From positions 1 through 60,297 of the forward strand of contig CAJXPQ010000016.1 of assembly GCA_913058265.1 (NCBI GenBank): DNA of 60,297 nucleotides. Direction: 5' to 3'. The notes under the pieces were generated by a model, which saw only the letters and a list, made by a program, of their open reading frames with translations, did no database searches and had not been told where the DNA came from. A program made the translations under genes and the position numbers. Shown one piece after another: positions 25,144 through 33,674 of the stretch (within the stretch, counting starts at the first letter, position 1; each line of letters opens with the position of its first letter). The DNA comes from an uncultured Oligoflexia bacterium (GTDB lineage: Bacteria > Bdellovibrionota > Bacteriovoracia > Bacteriovoracales > Bacteriovoracaceae).

Positions 25144-25731
25144 TTAGACATCCCTTGGGATTGTTATACCGAGCTTACTCAAGTCCTTAGACAGAGATAA
25201 GATTGGGATGCCTATAATGGCCGTCTCATCAACAGTATTAATTTCTTCCATTAAAGATATGCCCTTAAGTTCTAGTTTATATGAACCTGCACAGTCAATG
25301 GGATTATCGGTACTTAAGTATTTCTTTAACTGTAATTCAGTCAAGTTTTTCATCTTTAATTTGGTAATATTGGTATGAACTATCTGTGTTCCCTGATAAA
25401 TGATGGCGTAACTGGTGTATAGCTCATGAGTCTTACCACTCATATTTGATAATTGCTCCAGTGACTTGTCATAACACCCTGTTTTTCCGAGTATTGTATC
25501 TTCAAAATAGCAGACTTGATCAGATCCAATAATAATCGATGTGGGAAAATCTTTTTCAATTGCTTTCGCCTTAGCTATAGATAATTGACGCGTAAGCTCA
25601 TATGGATCAGTGATTTCTCCTTTTAATGAACTTTCATCAAAATCAGAATTAACACAATCAAAGTCAAAATTTAGCCTTTCTAAGAGCTGTTTACGATAAG
25701 GAGATTTACTTGCTAGTATTACATTTGTCAT
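25144..25731 (-). CDS. maf: Maf family nucleoside triphosphate pyrophosphatase
   Basis: A 195-residue protein beginning MTNVILASKSPYRKQLLE, the Maf/YceF signature (ASxSPxRxxLL), with the central IIIGSDQVCYFED and catalytic-region residues DCAGSYKLE. Members hydrolyse canonical or modified nucleoside triphosphates to monophosphates. The frame extends 24 codons further upstream, but that extension would overlap the divergent carbonic anhydrase gene, and the family starts at the Met I chose (25731). Confidence 0.9.
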   Translation of the reverse strand: MTNVILASKSPYRKQLLERLNFDFDCVNSDFDESSLKGEITDPYELTRQLSIAKAKAIEKDFPTSIIIGSDQVCYFEDTILGKTGCYDKSLEQLSNMSGKTHELYTSYAIIYQGTQIVHTNITKLKMKNLTELQLKKYLSTDNPIDCAGSYKLELKGISLMEEINTVDETAIIGIPILSLSKDLSKLGITIPRDV

Positions 25732-25760
25732 ATTTTCTATATACATTGGAGTGATTAAAA

Positions 25761-26291
25761 ATGCCACTATATACTTACAAGGATTATAAGCCTGAAATTT
25801 CACCTTCTTCTTTTGTTGCCCCTTCGGCTGATATTATTGGACGTGTCTTATTGAATGACAGTGCTAATATTTGGTTTAACTGCGTTCTACGTGGAGACGT
25901 AAATGAAATTATTATTGGCAAAAATACTAATATTCAAGACCTCTCGATGCTTCATGTAACAGAGAAAGACTCTCTTCATATTGGAGAAAATGTAACCATA
26001 GGTCATAGTGTGATTTTACATGCCTGCAAGATTGGTGATGGCTGTCTAATCGGCATGGGAGCAAAAATTTTAGATGGGGCCGTCATAGGTGAAAATTCTT
26101 TGGTAGCAGCTGGAAGTGTCGTTCCTCCGGGGAAAATTTACCCAGATGGAAGCTTCATTATTGGAAGTCCTGCAGTTGTTAAAAGAGCTTTAAGTATTGA
26201 GGAAATAACTCAGTACTCAACACATTATAAATCTTACTTGGAATATGCTTTAGAATTTAAAAATGAAAACTATTTCTCAGAACTTAAATAA
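25761..26291 (+). CDS. Gamma-class carbonic anhydrase family protein
   Basis: A 176-residue left-handed beta-helix protein with hexapeptide repeats. The three metal-binding His are visible in SMLHVT, TIGHSV and ILHACK, as in YrdA/CaiE/gamma carbonic anhydrases, with the helix cap IIGSPAVVKRALS. A GGAG precedes the ATG. Activity as carbonic anhydrase is not certain for this subgroup. It is divergent from maf and overlaps the convergent speA gene by 22 bp. Confidence 0.92.
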   Translation: MPLYTYKDYKPEISPSSFVAPSADIIGRVLLNDSANIWFNCVLRGDVNEIIIGKNTNIQDLSMLHVTEKDSLHIGENVTIGHSVILHACKIGDGCLIGMGAKILDGAVIGENSLVAAGSVVPPGKIYPDGSFIIGSPAVVKRALSIEEITQYSTHYKSYLEYALEFKNENYFSELK

Positions 26292-28195
26292 GTGTAGCCT
26301 GTGATACTCTTCTCATAGAAGTCAGTGAGTTTAACACCTCGACGTGGCTTTATTTTTCCTTCTTTGATTTTTTTATCTACATCTACTTTAATGATTTTGC
26401 ACATCTCTTTAGAGTTATACTGCATTATTTCTAAAACATCCGAGGCGGAATTACCTTTGATAATCTCCTCAATATAAAAGTCTGTAGGATCTTCATCATC
26501 ACAGTAAACATGAACTTCATTAAGTCGTCCAAATAGATTGTGCATATCACCCATGATATCTTGATAGGCACCTGTGAGAAATAGGCCAAGATAATATTCT
26601 TCTTTATCTTTGAGGTCATGAACAGGTAGTGTTGATCTGTTTCCATCACTACCTAGGAAGTGATTAATTTTTCCATCAGAGTCACATGTAATATCTGCTA
26701 AAGTACATTCATTTGTGGGTTGCTCGTTTAGTCTTGTTATAGGAACAATAGGGAGAATTTGGTCAATTGCCCAGGCATCTGGTGCAGATTGAAATAAAGA
26801 AAAGTTACATAAATACTTATCTGCTAAAACAGATTTAAGACTTCTTATCTCATCTGGTACATATTCTTCATCTTGGGTCATTTCTATGATTCGATTACAT
26901 ATATTCCAATATAAAGACTCTACAATTGATCTTTCAGTTAGATTAATTAAGCCTAGTTTAAAACCTGAGATTGCCTCATCTTTTATGATACAAGCGTCGT
27001 TATAGATATCTTGATAATTTTTTTCATTTAGCTCTGTAGATAGCGCCTTTATTTTTTTGATAATGAGTTTATCTTTATCGTTAGGAGTCGTATCTACAAC
27101 TCTTTTATCTGTTAGATTAATTTTACCAAATACATTAGTTATGACACATGAGTGATGGGCCGCAATAGCTCTCCCTGTCTCCGATACTATATTGGGGTGA
27201 GGAGTATTATTTAAATCACAAATATCTTTTAAAATATAAACAACATCACCTATATAGTCATCCAATGTGTAGTTTGTTGAAGAGCTGCTATTTGACATTG
27301 TTCCATCGTAATTTATTCCAACCCCACCACCAACGTCGAAGTATTCAATAGGTGCACCTAGTTCTCGTAGATTTGTATAAATCCTTGCACCTTCAGTAAG
27401 ACATTCTTTTATCATTCTGATATCTGGAATCTGAGACCCCACATGAAAGTGAAAAAGTTTAAGCCAGTGGAGCTTATCTTCATCTTTTAGTAGTTGAATA
27501 AGGTCTAGGATTTCAGGAACAGAGAGTCCAAATTTTGCAAAGTCTCCAGATGACTCAGACCATTTACCACCCGCCTTGGTACTAAGCTTTGCTCTAACGC
27601 CTATAACAGGTTCAACATTCATTTCAGCTGCAACAGACATTATAGTATGAATTTCACTAAGTTTCTCAACGACAATGATGACATCTCTGCCAATCTGTCG
27701 TCCTAGTAGTGCAAGTTCTATATATTCACGGTCTTTATAGCCATTAAGTATGGTAAGAGACCGGGGGTTTTTATTGTAAGCTAGTACTGTTAAAAGCTCT
27801 GGCTTTGAACCAGCTTCAAGGCCATAGCGATAATCCATTCCTATATCTGTTATTTCTTCAATGACTTCACGTAACTGATTAACTTTTATTGGGTAGACAC
27901 CGCAGTACTCACCTTGGAAGTTTGCTTCTTTTATAGTTTCGTTGAAAGTCTCATTAAGTTTTTTTACTTGTGATCGCAAGATATCGTGAAATCTAAAAAC
28001 GATAGGAAACTCTAAACCCTCTTTTTTGACCTCATCAATTATATCCTTGATATTCATGATGGGCCCAGCAGGGTTTTTATCTGGGTAGACACATAGGTTT
28101 CCAGAGTTATTGATACCAAAATAGCCTTCACCCCATCTAGGTATTTGATAGGTATTCAGTGAATCTTCGCTGGTCCAGGGATTATTTTGCGTCAT
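26270..28195 (-). CDS. speA: Biosynthetic arginine decarboxylase
   Basis: A 641-residue PLP enzyme of the alanine-racemase-fold decarboxylase class. PLP Lys is K104 in YPIKVNQ. Other SpeA segments are GLEAGSKPEL, GVRAKLSTKAGGKW, HFHVGSQI, DVGGGVGINYDG and SETGRAIAAHHS. It converts L-arginine to agmatine, the first step to putrescine by the agmatine route. Length matches the family (about 630-660). It is third in a tight unit with the SGNH-like gene and the cyclic-nucleotide-binding gene, with gaps of one and two bases, so all three are co-transcribed. Confidence 0.96.
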   Translation of the reverse strand: MTQNNPWTSEDSLNTYQIPRWGEGYFGINNSGNLCVYPDKNPAGPIMNIKDIIDEVKKEGLEFPIVFRFHDILRSQVKKLNETFNETIKEANFQGEYCGVYPIKVNQLREVIEEITDIGMDYRYGLEAGSKPELLTVLAYNKNPRSLTILNGYKDREYIELALLGRQIGRDVIIVVEKLSEIHTIMSVAAEMNVEPVIGVRAKLSTKAGGKWSESSGDFAKFGLSVPEILDLIQLLKDEDKLHWLKLFHFHVGSQIPDIRMIKECLTEGARIYTNLRELGAPIEYFDVGGGVGINYDGTMSNSSSSTNYTLDDYIGDVVYILKDICDLNNTPHPNIVSETGRAIAAHHSCVITNVFGKINLTDKRVVDTTPNDKDKLIIKKIKALSTELNEKNYQDIYNDACIIKDEAISGFKLGLINLTERSIVESLYWNICNRIIEMTQDEEYVPDEIRSLKSVLADKYLCNFSLFQSAPDAWAIDQILPIVPITRLNEQPTNECTLADITCDSDGKINHFLGSDGNRSTLPVHDLKDKEEYYLGLFLTGAYQDIMGDMHNLFGRLNEVHVYCDDEDPTDFYIEEIIKGNSASDVLEIMQYNSKEMCKIIKVDVDKKIKEGKIKPRRGVKLTDFYEKSITGYTYLSSEK

Positions 28196-28197
28196 TA

Positions 28198-28629
28198 TTA
28201 ATTATCTAGTAGTTGGTAGTAATGTCTTTGTTCATCGATAGTAAGTGGCTCGATAGAGTCTAAATTCTTTCTTTTGATTCCTTTATCTCTAATGACGTCA
28301 TCTAACAACCTGACTTTACCAGTCATACCTTTGGCCATAATTAATAACCAGGTAGGTAGGCTTTTTTGTTTAAGGCCACTTGGAATTTTTATTAGCTCTG
28401 TATCCTCAATTGCAATAACATCTGCTGAACGTGGCAGTTTATCAATAAATGACATTTCACCAAAATACTCATTATCAGATAGATAAGCTATCGGTGTAAC
28501 CATTTTTCCTGAACGAGAACAGACCATAAGCTGGCCTGTTACGACAAGGTAGAGGTCGTAAGACTCATCACCAGCACGACAAAGAACTTGATCTTTTTTT
28601 ATAGTAATTTTTGTTGTTTTATTGTCCAT
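28198..28629 (-). CDS. Cyclic nucleotide-binding domain protein
   Basis: A 143-residue stand-alone cNMP-binding fold. The phosphate-binding cassette is visible: NEYFGEMSFIDKLPRSADV, with Glu and Arg in the positions that contact the cyclic phosphate and ribose, preceded by AGDESYDLYLVVTGQL. There is no DNA-binding domain, so it is not a CRP-type regulator by itself. It sits two bases upstream of speA and one base after the SGNH-like gene. It may gate or modulate a partner; this is inference from position. Confidence 0.85.
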   Translation of the reverse strand: MDNKTTKITIKKDQVLCRAGDESYDLYLVVTGQLMVCSRSGKMVTPIAYLSDNEYFGEMSFIDKLPRSADVIAIEDTELIKIPSGLKQKSLPTWLLIMAKGMTGKVRLLDDVIRDKGIKRKNLDSIEPLTIDEQRHYYQLLDN

Positions 28630-28630
28630 A

Positions 28631-29749
28631 TTATAATTTTAGCAGGTTTTTGATTCTATCTGCAAGTGCATCTATTAAATTTTGATAATAAATATCTTGG
28701 GGGTAGACCTCATCTTGAAATACCCCAGCTTGAGCTATATTCTTATTGATCATTTCTTCGAAATCAAAGTAGGTAATATTGTATTTATCAGCGTATTTTT
28801 TGAGGATAGAATTATAGACAGGATTTCCATACTTATTTCCACAGTCAAAGGCAATGGCCTGCTTAAAGTACTTTATGGCCTGCTTTTGTTTTCCCGTCTT
28901 TAGCATTACTTGAGCATGGCCATGAAGTACTGCTGAATGACTTGGGTGGAGTAAAATTAGGTCTTTGGACAAAATTTCAGCATCCCTATATCGTCCAGAT
29001 TTTATGAGTTTTTGTAAGGCCTTCAGGTCCTTTGATCCGTCTTGATCAATGGCACCATAGCAACTTCTCTTTGGGAGTGTCCTATAATTTAATGGGCTTG
29101 TTATGGGGATAATGATTGAACCTTTCCGTTTACCTAGGTTAAACATCTCATTTAAAGCTGCCTCATATAGTCTAAAGTTTATTGACCACATATTTTGAAT
29201 ACGCGCGTCACTTAACTCTTTATCAAAATGCTTCGTATGGGGTCCAAGCTCTACCCTGGAAGTAGGATTGTAGATGAATCTCGATAAAAAGGGCGCAATG
29301 AGCATACCAGTTTTAGCGTAGTCATTATCAAAAAGTTTAAAATTACGCTTCACAAGTCCTGCGTCTTTAAACTGGTATAGGCGCTCATAGGACTCATCAT
29401 TATTTCCCATATATATAATGATAAGAGGCATTTTAGAGAGCTCTTTTAGCTTTTGCAGTGATCGATGAATGTTTTCTCCATCCTGTGCAAATGTCTTTAT
29501 TTTAATAGCTTTAGATAGTTTTACTGAAAGTTTCTCCGTAAGTTCTGGAATAAAGGAGCTAAGACGCTTTGAAAGACGGTCACCTATGATAACAATAGGT
29601 GCAAACTCAATATTTTTATCTAAAAGTGGCGCGGTGAACTCAAATGGATATGGTGTTATCTTTGTTAGATTTTTATTATATCGGTCCAAAAGAAAAGCTG
29701 AGCCGAGCACGAGTGGAAAAACTATGATAATTGTGAGTATTTTTTTCAA
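28631..29749 (-). CDS. SGNH-like protein with TPR segment, catalytic residues apparently lost
   Basis: A 372-residue membrane-anchored protein: N-terminal helix (residues 4-21) followed by an SGNH/GDSL-like fold. Block I reads IVIIGDRLSK where GDSx is expected, so the nucleophile Ser is replaced by Arg. Block III is present as IYMGNNDE. Block V reads DEVYPQD, with Tyr in place of the catalytic His. Residues about 255-315 look like one or two TPR helices (ILLHPSHSAVLHGHAQVMLK). It may bind rather than hydrolyse a substrate. The start codon is TTG. First gene of the speA unit. Confidence 0.65.
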   Translation of the reverse strand: MKKILTIIIVFPLVLGSAFLLDRYNKNLTKITPYPFEFTAPLLDKNIEFAPIVIIGDRLSKRLSSFIPELTEKLSVKLSKAIKIKTFAQDGENIHRSLQKLKELSKMPLIIIYMGNNDESYERLYQFKDAGLVKRNFKLFDNDYAKTGMLIAPFLSRFIYNPTSRVELGPHTKHFDKELSDARIQNMWSINFRLYEAALNEMFNLGKRKGSIIIPITSPLNYRTLPKRSCYGAIDQDGSKDLKALQKLIKSGRYRDAEILSKDLILLHPSHSAVLHGHAQVMLKTGKQKQAIKYFKQAIAFDCGNKYGNPVYNSILKKYADKYNITYFDFEEMINKNIAQAGVFQDEVYPQDIYYQNLIDALADRIKNLLKL

Positions 29750-29821
29750 TTTTCTAAACCTTATGCTTGTCTTATAGCCTATATTTTATATTATTGCCCC
29801 CTAATGTAAATGGATGAAATT

Positions 29822-31027
29822 ATGACAATAAATGTTCCGGAACTCTTATCACCTGCAGGTAATCTGGATAAATTAAAAGTAGCAATAAGTTACGGGGCTA
29901 ACGCGGTGTATCTTGGTGGACTTAAGTTTGGACTTAGATCAGCCGCAGACAATTTCACCGATGAAGAGCTCCTTGAGGGTGTGACCTTTGCTCATGATCG
30001 AGACGCTGTTGTTTATGTTGTGCTTAATGGTTTCCTCCACGATAAAGATTTAGATGAGCTCGTTCCATTTATAAAATATCTCGAAGAAATAGCGATTGAT
30101 GCGGTTATTGTTTCTGACTTAGGTGTTATCGAGACAATAAAAGCTCACACTAACCTTGAAATCCACTTATCTACTCAGGCCAGTTGCTTAAATAGCTATT
30201 CCGCAAAGCTTTGGAAAAAGATGGGGGTGACAAGAATCGTACTTGGACGTGAAGTCTCAATTGATGAAGCTGCAAAAATTAAAAAAGATGCTGACATAGA
30301 AATCGAAATGTTTGTTCATGGATCAATGTGTATGGCATTTTCAGGAAATTGTGTCATTTCTAATTTTACACAAGGTCGTGATAGCAATAGGGGTGGATGT
30401 GCTCACAGCTGCCGCTTTGAATATAGCTTGAAGTTTGAAGATATGGACTTTGAAAAAAAGAATCATTATTTTATGAGCTCAACTGATCTGAATGGACTTA
30501 GAGTTCTTGAAAAATTTATAGAAGCCGGAATTGATAGTATTAAAGTTGAAGGACGTATGAAGAGTCATCTGTATGCTGCAACGATGTCCAAAGTTTACTC
30601 AGAGGCCCTAAGATATTATAAAGAAAATGGTCATTTCTTATCCGACAAAATAGTTGAATGGGAGTCGGAGCTTAAAAAAGTGAAGCATAGAACTTACGCT
30701 CCAGCTAATCTAGTAGAGAAAGCTGCTACCGATACAATCTTTGACGAAAGAGTACATGACAAAGACTCTAACTATGCCATTGTTGGAAGAGTTTTGGACC
30801 GAGCAAATGAAGATGAAATTATTATTGAAGTTCGAAATGCTTTCAATATTGGTGATGAAGTTGAACTTATTCCTTTTAAGGGAGCGACTGCAACGATTAA
30901 AATAAATCAAATGCGCCTTATGAATAATACCGCTATTGAAAGAACTAATCCATCAACTTTAGTCAAAATACCTTTTAGTGGATTCTGTGAGGCGAATAAT
31001 ATCGTAAGATTGAAGGTTCTTTCATGA
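29822..31027 (+). CDS. U32-family protein, TrhP-like tRNA hydroxylation protein
   Basis: About 401 residues starting MTINVPELLSPAGN. U32 features are VYLGGLKFGLRSA, LSTQASCLNS, and the cysteine set HGSMCMAF, SGNC, GGCAHSCRFEY, which binds a 4Fe-4S cluster in characterised U32 proteins, then IKVEGRMKSHLYAA. Similarity along the length is to TrhP (YegQ), which with prephenate hydroxylates U34 of tRNA. The Met at 29822 has a GGA upstream; an ATG at 29810 is possible. The next gene overlaps the stop by four bases and encodes a second U32-like protein, as for the TrhP1/TrhP2 pair of Bacillus. Confidence 0.8.
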   Translation: MTINVPELLSPAGNLDKLKVAISYGANAVYLGGLKFGLRSAADNFTDEELLEGVTFAHDRDAVVYVVLNGFLHDKDLDELVPFIKYLEEIAIDAVIVSDLGVIETIKAHTNLEIHLSTQASCLNSYSAKLWKKMGVTRIVLGREVSIDEAAKIKKDADIEIEMFVHGSMCMAFSGNCVISNFTQGRDSNRGGCAHSCRFEYSLKFEDMDFEKKNHYFMSSTDLNGLRVLEKFIEAGIDSIKVEGRMKSHLYAATMSKVYSEALRYYKENGHFLSDKIVEWESELKKVKHRTYAPANLVEKAATDTIFDERVHDKDSNYAIVGRVLDRANEDEIIIEVRNAFNIGDEVELIPFKGATATIKINQMRLMNNTAIERTNPSTLVKIPFSGFCEANNIVRLKVLS

Positions 31028-32205
31028 ATCTTATAACTTACGCAAATTCAGTTCATGATTTATCTCTTATTAAAGATAGTAACTGCCAAGAGGTTATTAT
31101 CGGTCCTAAGGACCTTAATCGCAATTCAAAACTGAATCTAGCTGATACTACAGAGCTTTTAGTCCAGGCAAAAAAATTAGGCTTGAGGGTAACTCTTGAG
31201 TGGGATGTCCTTTATACTGAGAATCAAATCTATCAGGCCATAGATATATTTAAAACTATTGATGATTCTCTTATAGACTGTGTCAGAGTTCAAGATGAAG
31301 GAGTTCTTGAGTTTGTTCTTACTGAAACAAATTTTCAAATTCAATTTATTGCAGAAACAGGAAACCATAATCTACTTGGATTAAATAAGTGGGTTTCATA
31401 TATTGGGAATAGACTTGATCGCCTAGTCATTTCAATTGAACTTAGTAAGATCACTTTGGCGGAATATATAGATAAGCTTGACTGTGATATTGAATATCTT
31501 GTTCTTGGAAAAATTTTACTATTCTACTCACCAAGGAAACTATTGTCTCCACTTCTTGATGGTGAAAATGAGAAGGTTAATTATCATGCTGATCGACTTG
31601 AAGCTATTGGAGAGTCTGAAGAATCTCCCCATAAAGGTTTCCCGCTTGTAGAAAATGGCCATGGAACATTCATGTATCATATAAAGGATTTATTCCTGCT
31701 GGATAAACTAAAGGAGCTAAAAGAACTAGGTCTTAACTATCTGAGAGTAGACCTGAGGTTTGAAGAAGATCTGAGCTTACTTCCAAAGATAGCAGGTCTA
31801 TTATCAAGTACGGAAGTTGATCCCAATACAGATTCAATAAAAGCTGATTATAAAAATGACCTTATACGTGGCTACTATCAGATAAATAAATCTGATGTTT
31901 TATTCAAAAAACTTAAGAACTATAGAATTCAAAGAAAGGATTCAAGTTATATCGGTGAAGTGATTGAGATTTTAAAAGGCGAGTACCTTGCCATTAATAT
32001 TAAAGGACAAGCCTCTCTTATGACTAAGGATTGTAGTCTTAAATTTATAACCCCTGAAGGGAAAGAGCTTTTTTGTAAAGTTCATAAACTGCAGGATGCT
32101 GCTTTAAATGATTCTGAATCTAGTGATGGTCATGAGTTAATGTTGATGAATTATATGAGTGGTGTTTGGCCTAAGTCACAAGTCTATTTAGTAAATCCCT
32201 TATAA
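31024..32205 (+). CDS. Second U32-like protein, partner of the TrhP-like protein
   Basis: A 393-residue protein that starts inside the stop of the U32 gene (ATGA overlap), so translation is coupled. The fold resembles the U32 barrel: repeated LVI/EW-type strands, QFIAETGNHNLLGLN, YLVLGKILLFYSPRKLLSP, and LNYLRVDLRFEED. The last position group corresponds to the region where active U32 proteins carry Fe-S cysteines, but no C-x3-C cluster is present. The C-terminal half (after 300) is beta-rich, like the U32 collagenase-type tail. It may be a non-catalytic subunit of a two-protein tRNA-modifying enzyme. This is inference. Confidence 0.6.
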   Translation: MNLITYANSVHDLSLIKDSNCQEVIIGPKDLNRNSKLNLADTTELLVQAKKLGLRVTLEWDVLYTENQIYQAIDIFKTIDDSLIDCVRVQDEGVLEFVLTETNFQIQFIAETGNHNLLGLNKWVSYIGNRLDRLVISIELSKITLAEYIDKLDCDIEYLVLGKILLFYSPRKLLSPLLDGENEKVNYHADRLEAIGESEESPHKGFPLVENGHGTFMYHIKDLFLLDKLKELKELGLNYLRVDLRFEEDLSLLPKIAGLLSSTEVDPNTDSIKADYKNDLIRGYYQINKSDVLFKKLKNYRIQRKDSSYIGEVIEILKGEYLAINIKGQASLMTKDCSLKFITPEGKELFCKVHKLQDAALNDSESSDGHELMLMNYMSGVWPKSQVYLVNPL

Positions 32206-32216
32206 ACTAAAAAATA

Positions 32217-32238
32217 CGCAAGGCGAGAGCTCCTTGCG
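32217..32238 (-). terminator. Terminator of the lipoprotein gene at 32321
   Basis: Arms CGCAAGG (32217-32223) and CCTTGCG (32232-32238) with an 8-base loop. On the minus strand the stem is followed by TA and then six T, as expected for a terminator of the minus-strand lipoprotein gene. It may also stop plus-strand transcripts from the U32 pair. Confidence 0.7.
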
Positions 32239-32253
32239 CATTTAAGAGAGAGA

Positions 32254-32281
32254 TTCATGCAGTGGTTTATTACTGCATGAA
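32254..32281 (-). terminator. Second hairpin downstream of lipoprotein gene
   Basis: A perfect 10-bp inverted repeat (arms 32254-32263 and 32272-32281) with an 8-base loop, between the lipoprotein stop and the terminator at 32217. No T-run follows, so it may protect the 3' end of the messenger or be part of a double terminator. Confidence 0.45.
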
Positions 32282-32320
32282 AATTGTAATCTTTGTTCTT
32301 TTTGTCCGTTTTGATTTTTT

Positions 32321-32911
32321 TTAGTAATTACCTGGGTACTGATTCGCATTTTGACATAAACTCGATGGAGAACTAAGTCCTATCGGGAAGAATGCTAAAA
32401 GGTATGTTCCATAGTTTGAATTTAGATATACATTTAAAGCGCTGATCTCACTCACTTGACATGATTGAGAAGAGTTAATAATTGGTGATTGATTAAGTTG
32501 AGGTTGTTGACTCAAGTTAATTGAAGGTCTCTGACAAGCATAGACTTCTAGTATTGAGTTATTCCCTGATCTTGATATTACTGCAATATCGCCTTCCATT
32601 GTTACACCGACATGGATTGACCCAGCATTAACATTAACAGCACCTTGTAAACTCATTTGAGATCTAACTCTTGTGTTACGATTGCTTCCGCCATTGTATT
32701 GGGCATTCACACAAGGGTACTCATTTTGAAGTGTAGCTAACCAATTACTTGGTAAGTCTCCGCCTCCATTTCCTGCTACAGTGGTATTGCTGCTGTTGCT
32801 GCCGCTACCGCTACCGCCTGATTCGTTTTCTTTACCACAACTGGTAAATAGTGTTGCTAGCATTGTTACAGTTACTAGCAGTTTTAAAAATGATTTTGCT
32901 CTCGTTTTCAT
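32321..32911 (-). CDS. Predicted lipoprotein with Gly/Ser/Asn-rich linker
   Basis: 196 residues. Lipobox FTSC (Cys 25) after a basic and hydrophobic signal. A Ser/Gly/Asn linker (about 32-53) precedes a mature domain with several Cys (PCVN, ACQR, SCQV, LCQN), likely paired. AGGAG precedes the ATG. Two hairpins follow the stop. Function unknown. Confidence 0.7.
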   Translation of the reverse strand: MKTRAKSFLKLLVTVTMLATLFTSCGKENESGGSGSGSNSSNTTVAGNGGGDLPSNWLATLQNEYPCVNAQYNGGSNRNTRVRSQMSLQGAVNVNAGSIHVGVTMEGDIAVISRSGNNSILEVYACQRPSINLSQQPQLNQSPIINSSQSCQVSEISALNVYLNSNYGTYLLAFFPIGLSSPSSLCQNANQYPGNY

Positions 32912-33074
32912 TTCTCTCTCTCCTGCTTAAAGCATTAATTGCTTACCATTATATATACAATAGCTGTGCCAAGTTTCTAGATGTGATTTAGGGGTATTAG
33001 ATGGGGGGAGAGTGTCGTTATTATAAAGTTTGTGTCTAATTTTTAGACAGTTTTAGCATATTTACTTAGGAGAA

Positions 33075-33092
33075 GCCTATCAGATGATAGGC
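33075..33092 (-). terminator. Possible terminator after exported protein gene
   Basis: A 7-bp inverted repeat GCCTATC/GATAGGC with a 4-base loop lies about 32 bp after the minus-strand stop at 33124. The T-tract on that strand is poor, so termination is uncertain. Confidence 0.4.
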
Positions 33093-33123
33093 CCTATTAG
33101 TCAATTATATCTTTGTTTAAAGC

Positions 33124-33573
33124 CTATTTTTCAAATACAAATACTAGCTTTTTATTACATATATTTTTGTTTACCTTAAGCTCTGAGAAAAAGAACTCAA
33201 TCTTAGAACTTGTTACACTCTCAATTAGTAAGTCAGAACTATCTTTCATTCTGACAGTATTTGGACAACTATCTGGAAAGTTTACTAGTTTCTCACTTCT
33301 GAAGTGCATTCTAGTTGAGTACTCCCTGTCATTTATAGAGTAGATGGCCCTACTTGCGCTACATTCATCAACAGAGCTAAGTACAACATTATTGGCAGTT
33401 ATATTTAAGACTGTTAGATCATCATCCATTCTATCTAGTATACTGGCCTTAACATCTTGTTTGATTGGATTTCCATTACAATAAATATCAGTTAATTGGT
33501 ACTTGCCATTCTCTACTGCTGCAAAAGATGATAGTGAAGCGAGTAGTGTTATCGCTATAAATAGTCTTTTCAT
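33124..33573 (-). CDS. Exported hypothetical protein, 149 aa
   Basis: Signal peptide MKRLFIAITLLASLSSFA, cut near residue 18. The mature part is beta-rich with five Cys. AAGGA precedes the ATG. It stands alone with its own flanking gaps. It resembles the many small secreted proteins of this group in form only; no family was recognised. Confidence 0.65.
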   Translation of the reverse strand: MKRLFIAITLLASLSSFAAVENGKYQLTDIYCNGNPIKQDVKASILDRMDDDLTVLNITANNVVLSSVDECSASRAIYSINDREYSTRMHFRSEKLVNFPDSCPNTVRMKDSSDLLIESVTSSKIEFFFSELKVNKNICNKKLVFVFEK

Positions 33574-33674
33574 TAAGTTGTCCTTTTTTCTGAGTTTTAA
33601 ATTCTATTTGTGTGACAGATGAACTGATTATTTGGGAGAGGCTTTGTAAAATTTACTGTGGGTGAATAGATTAT

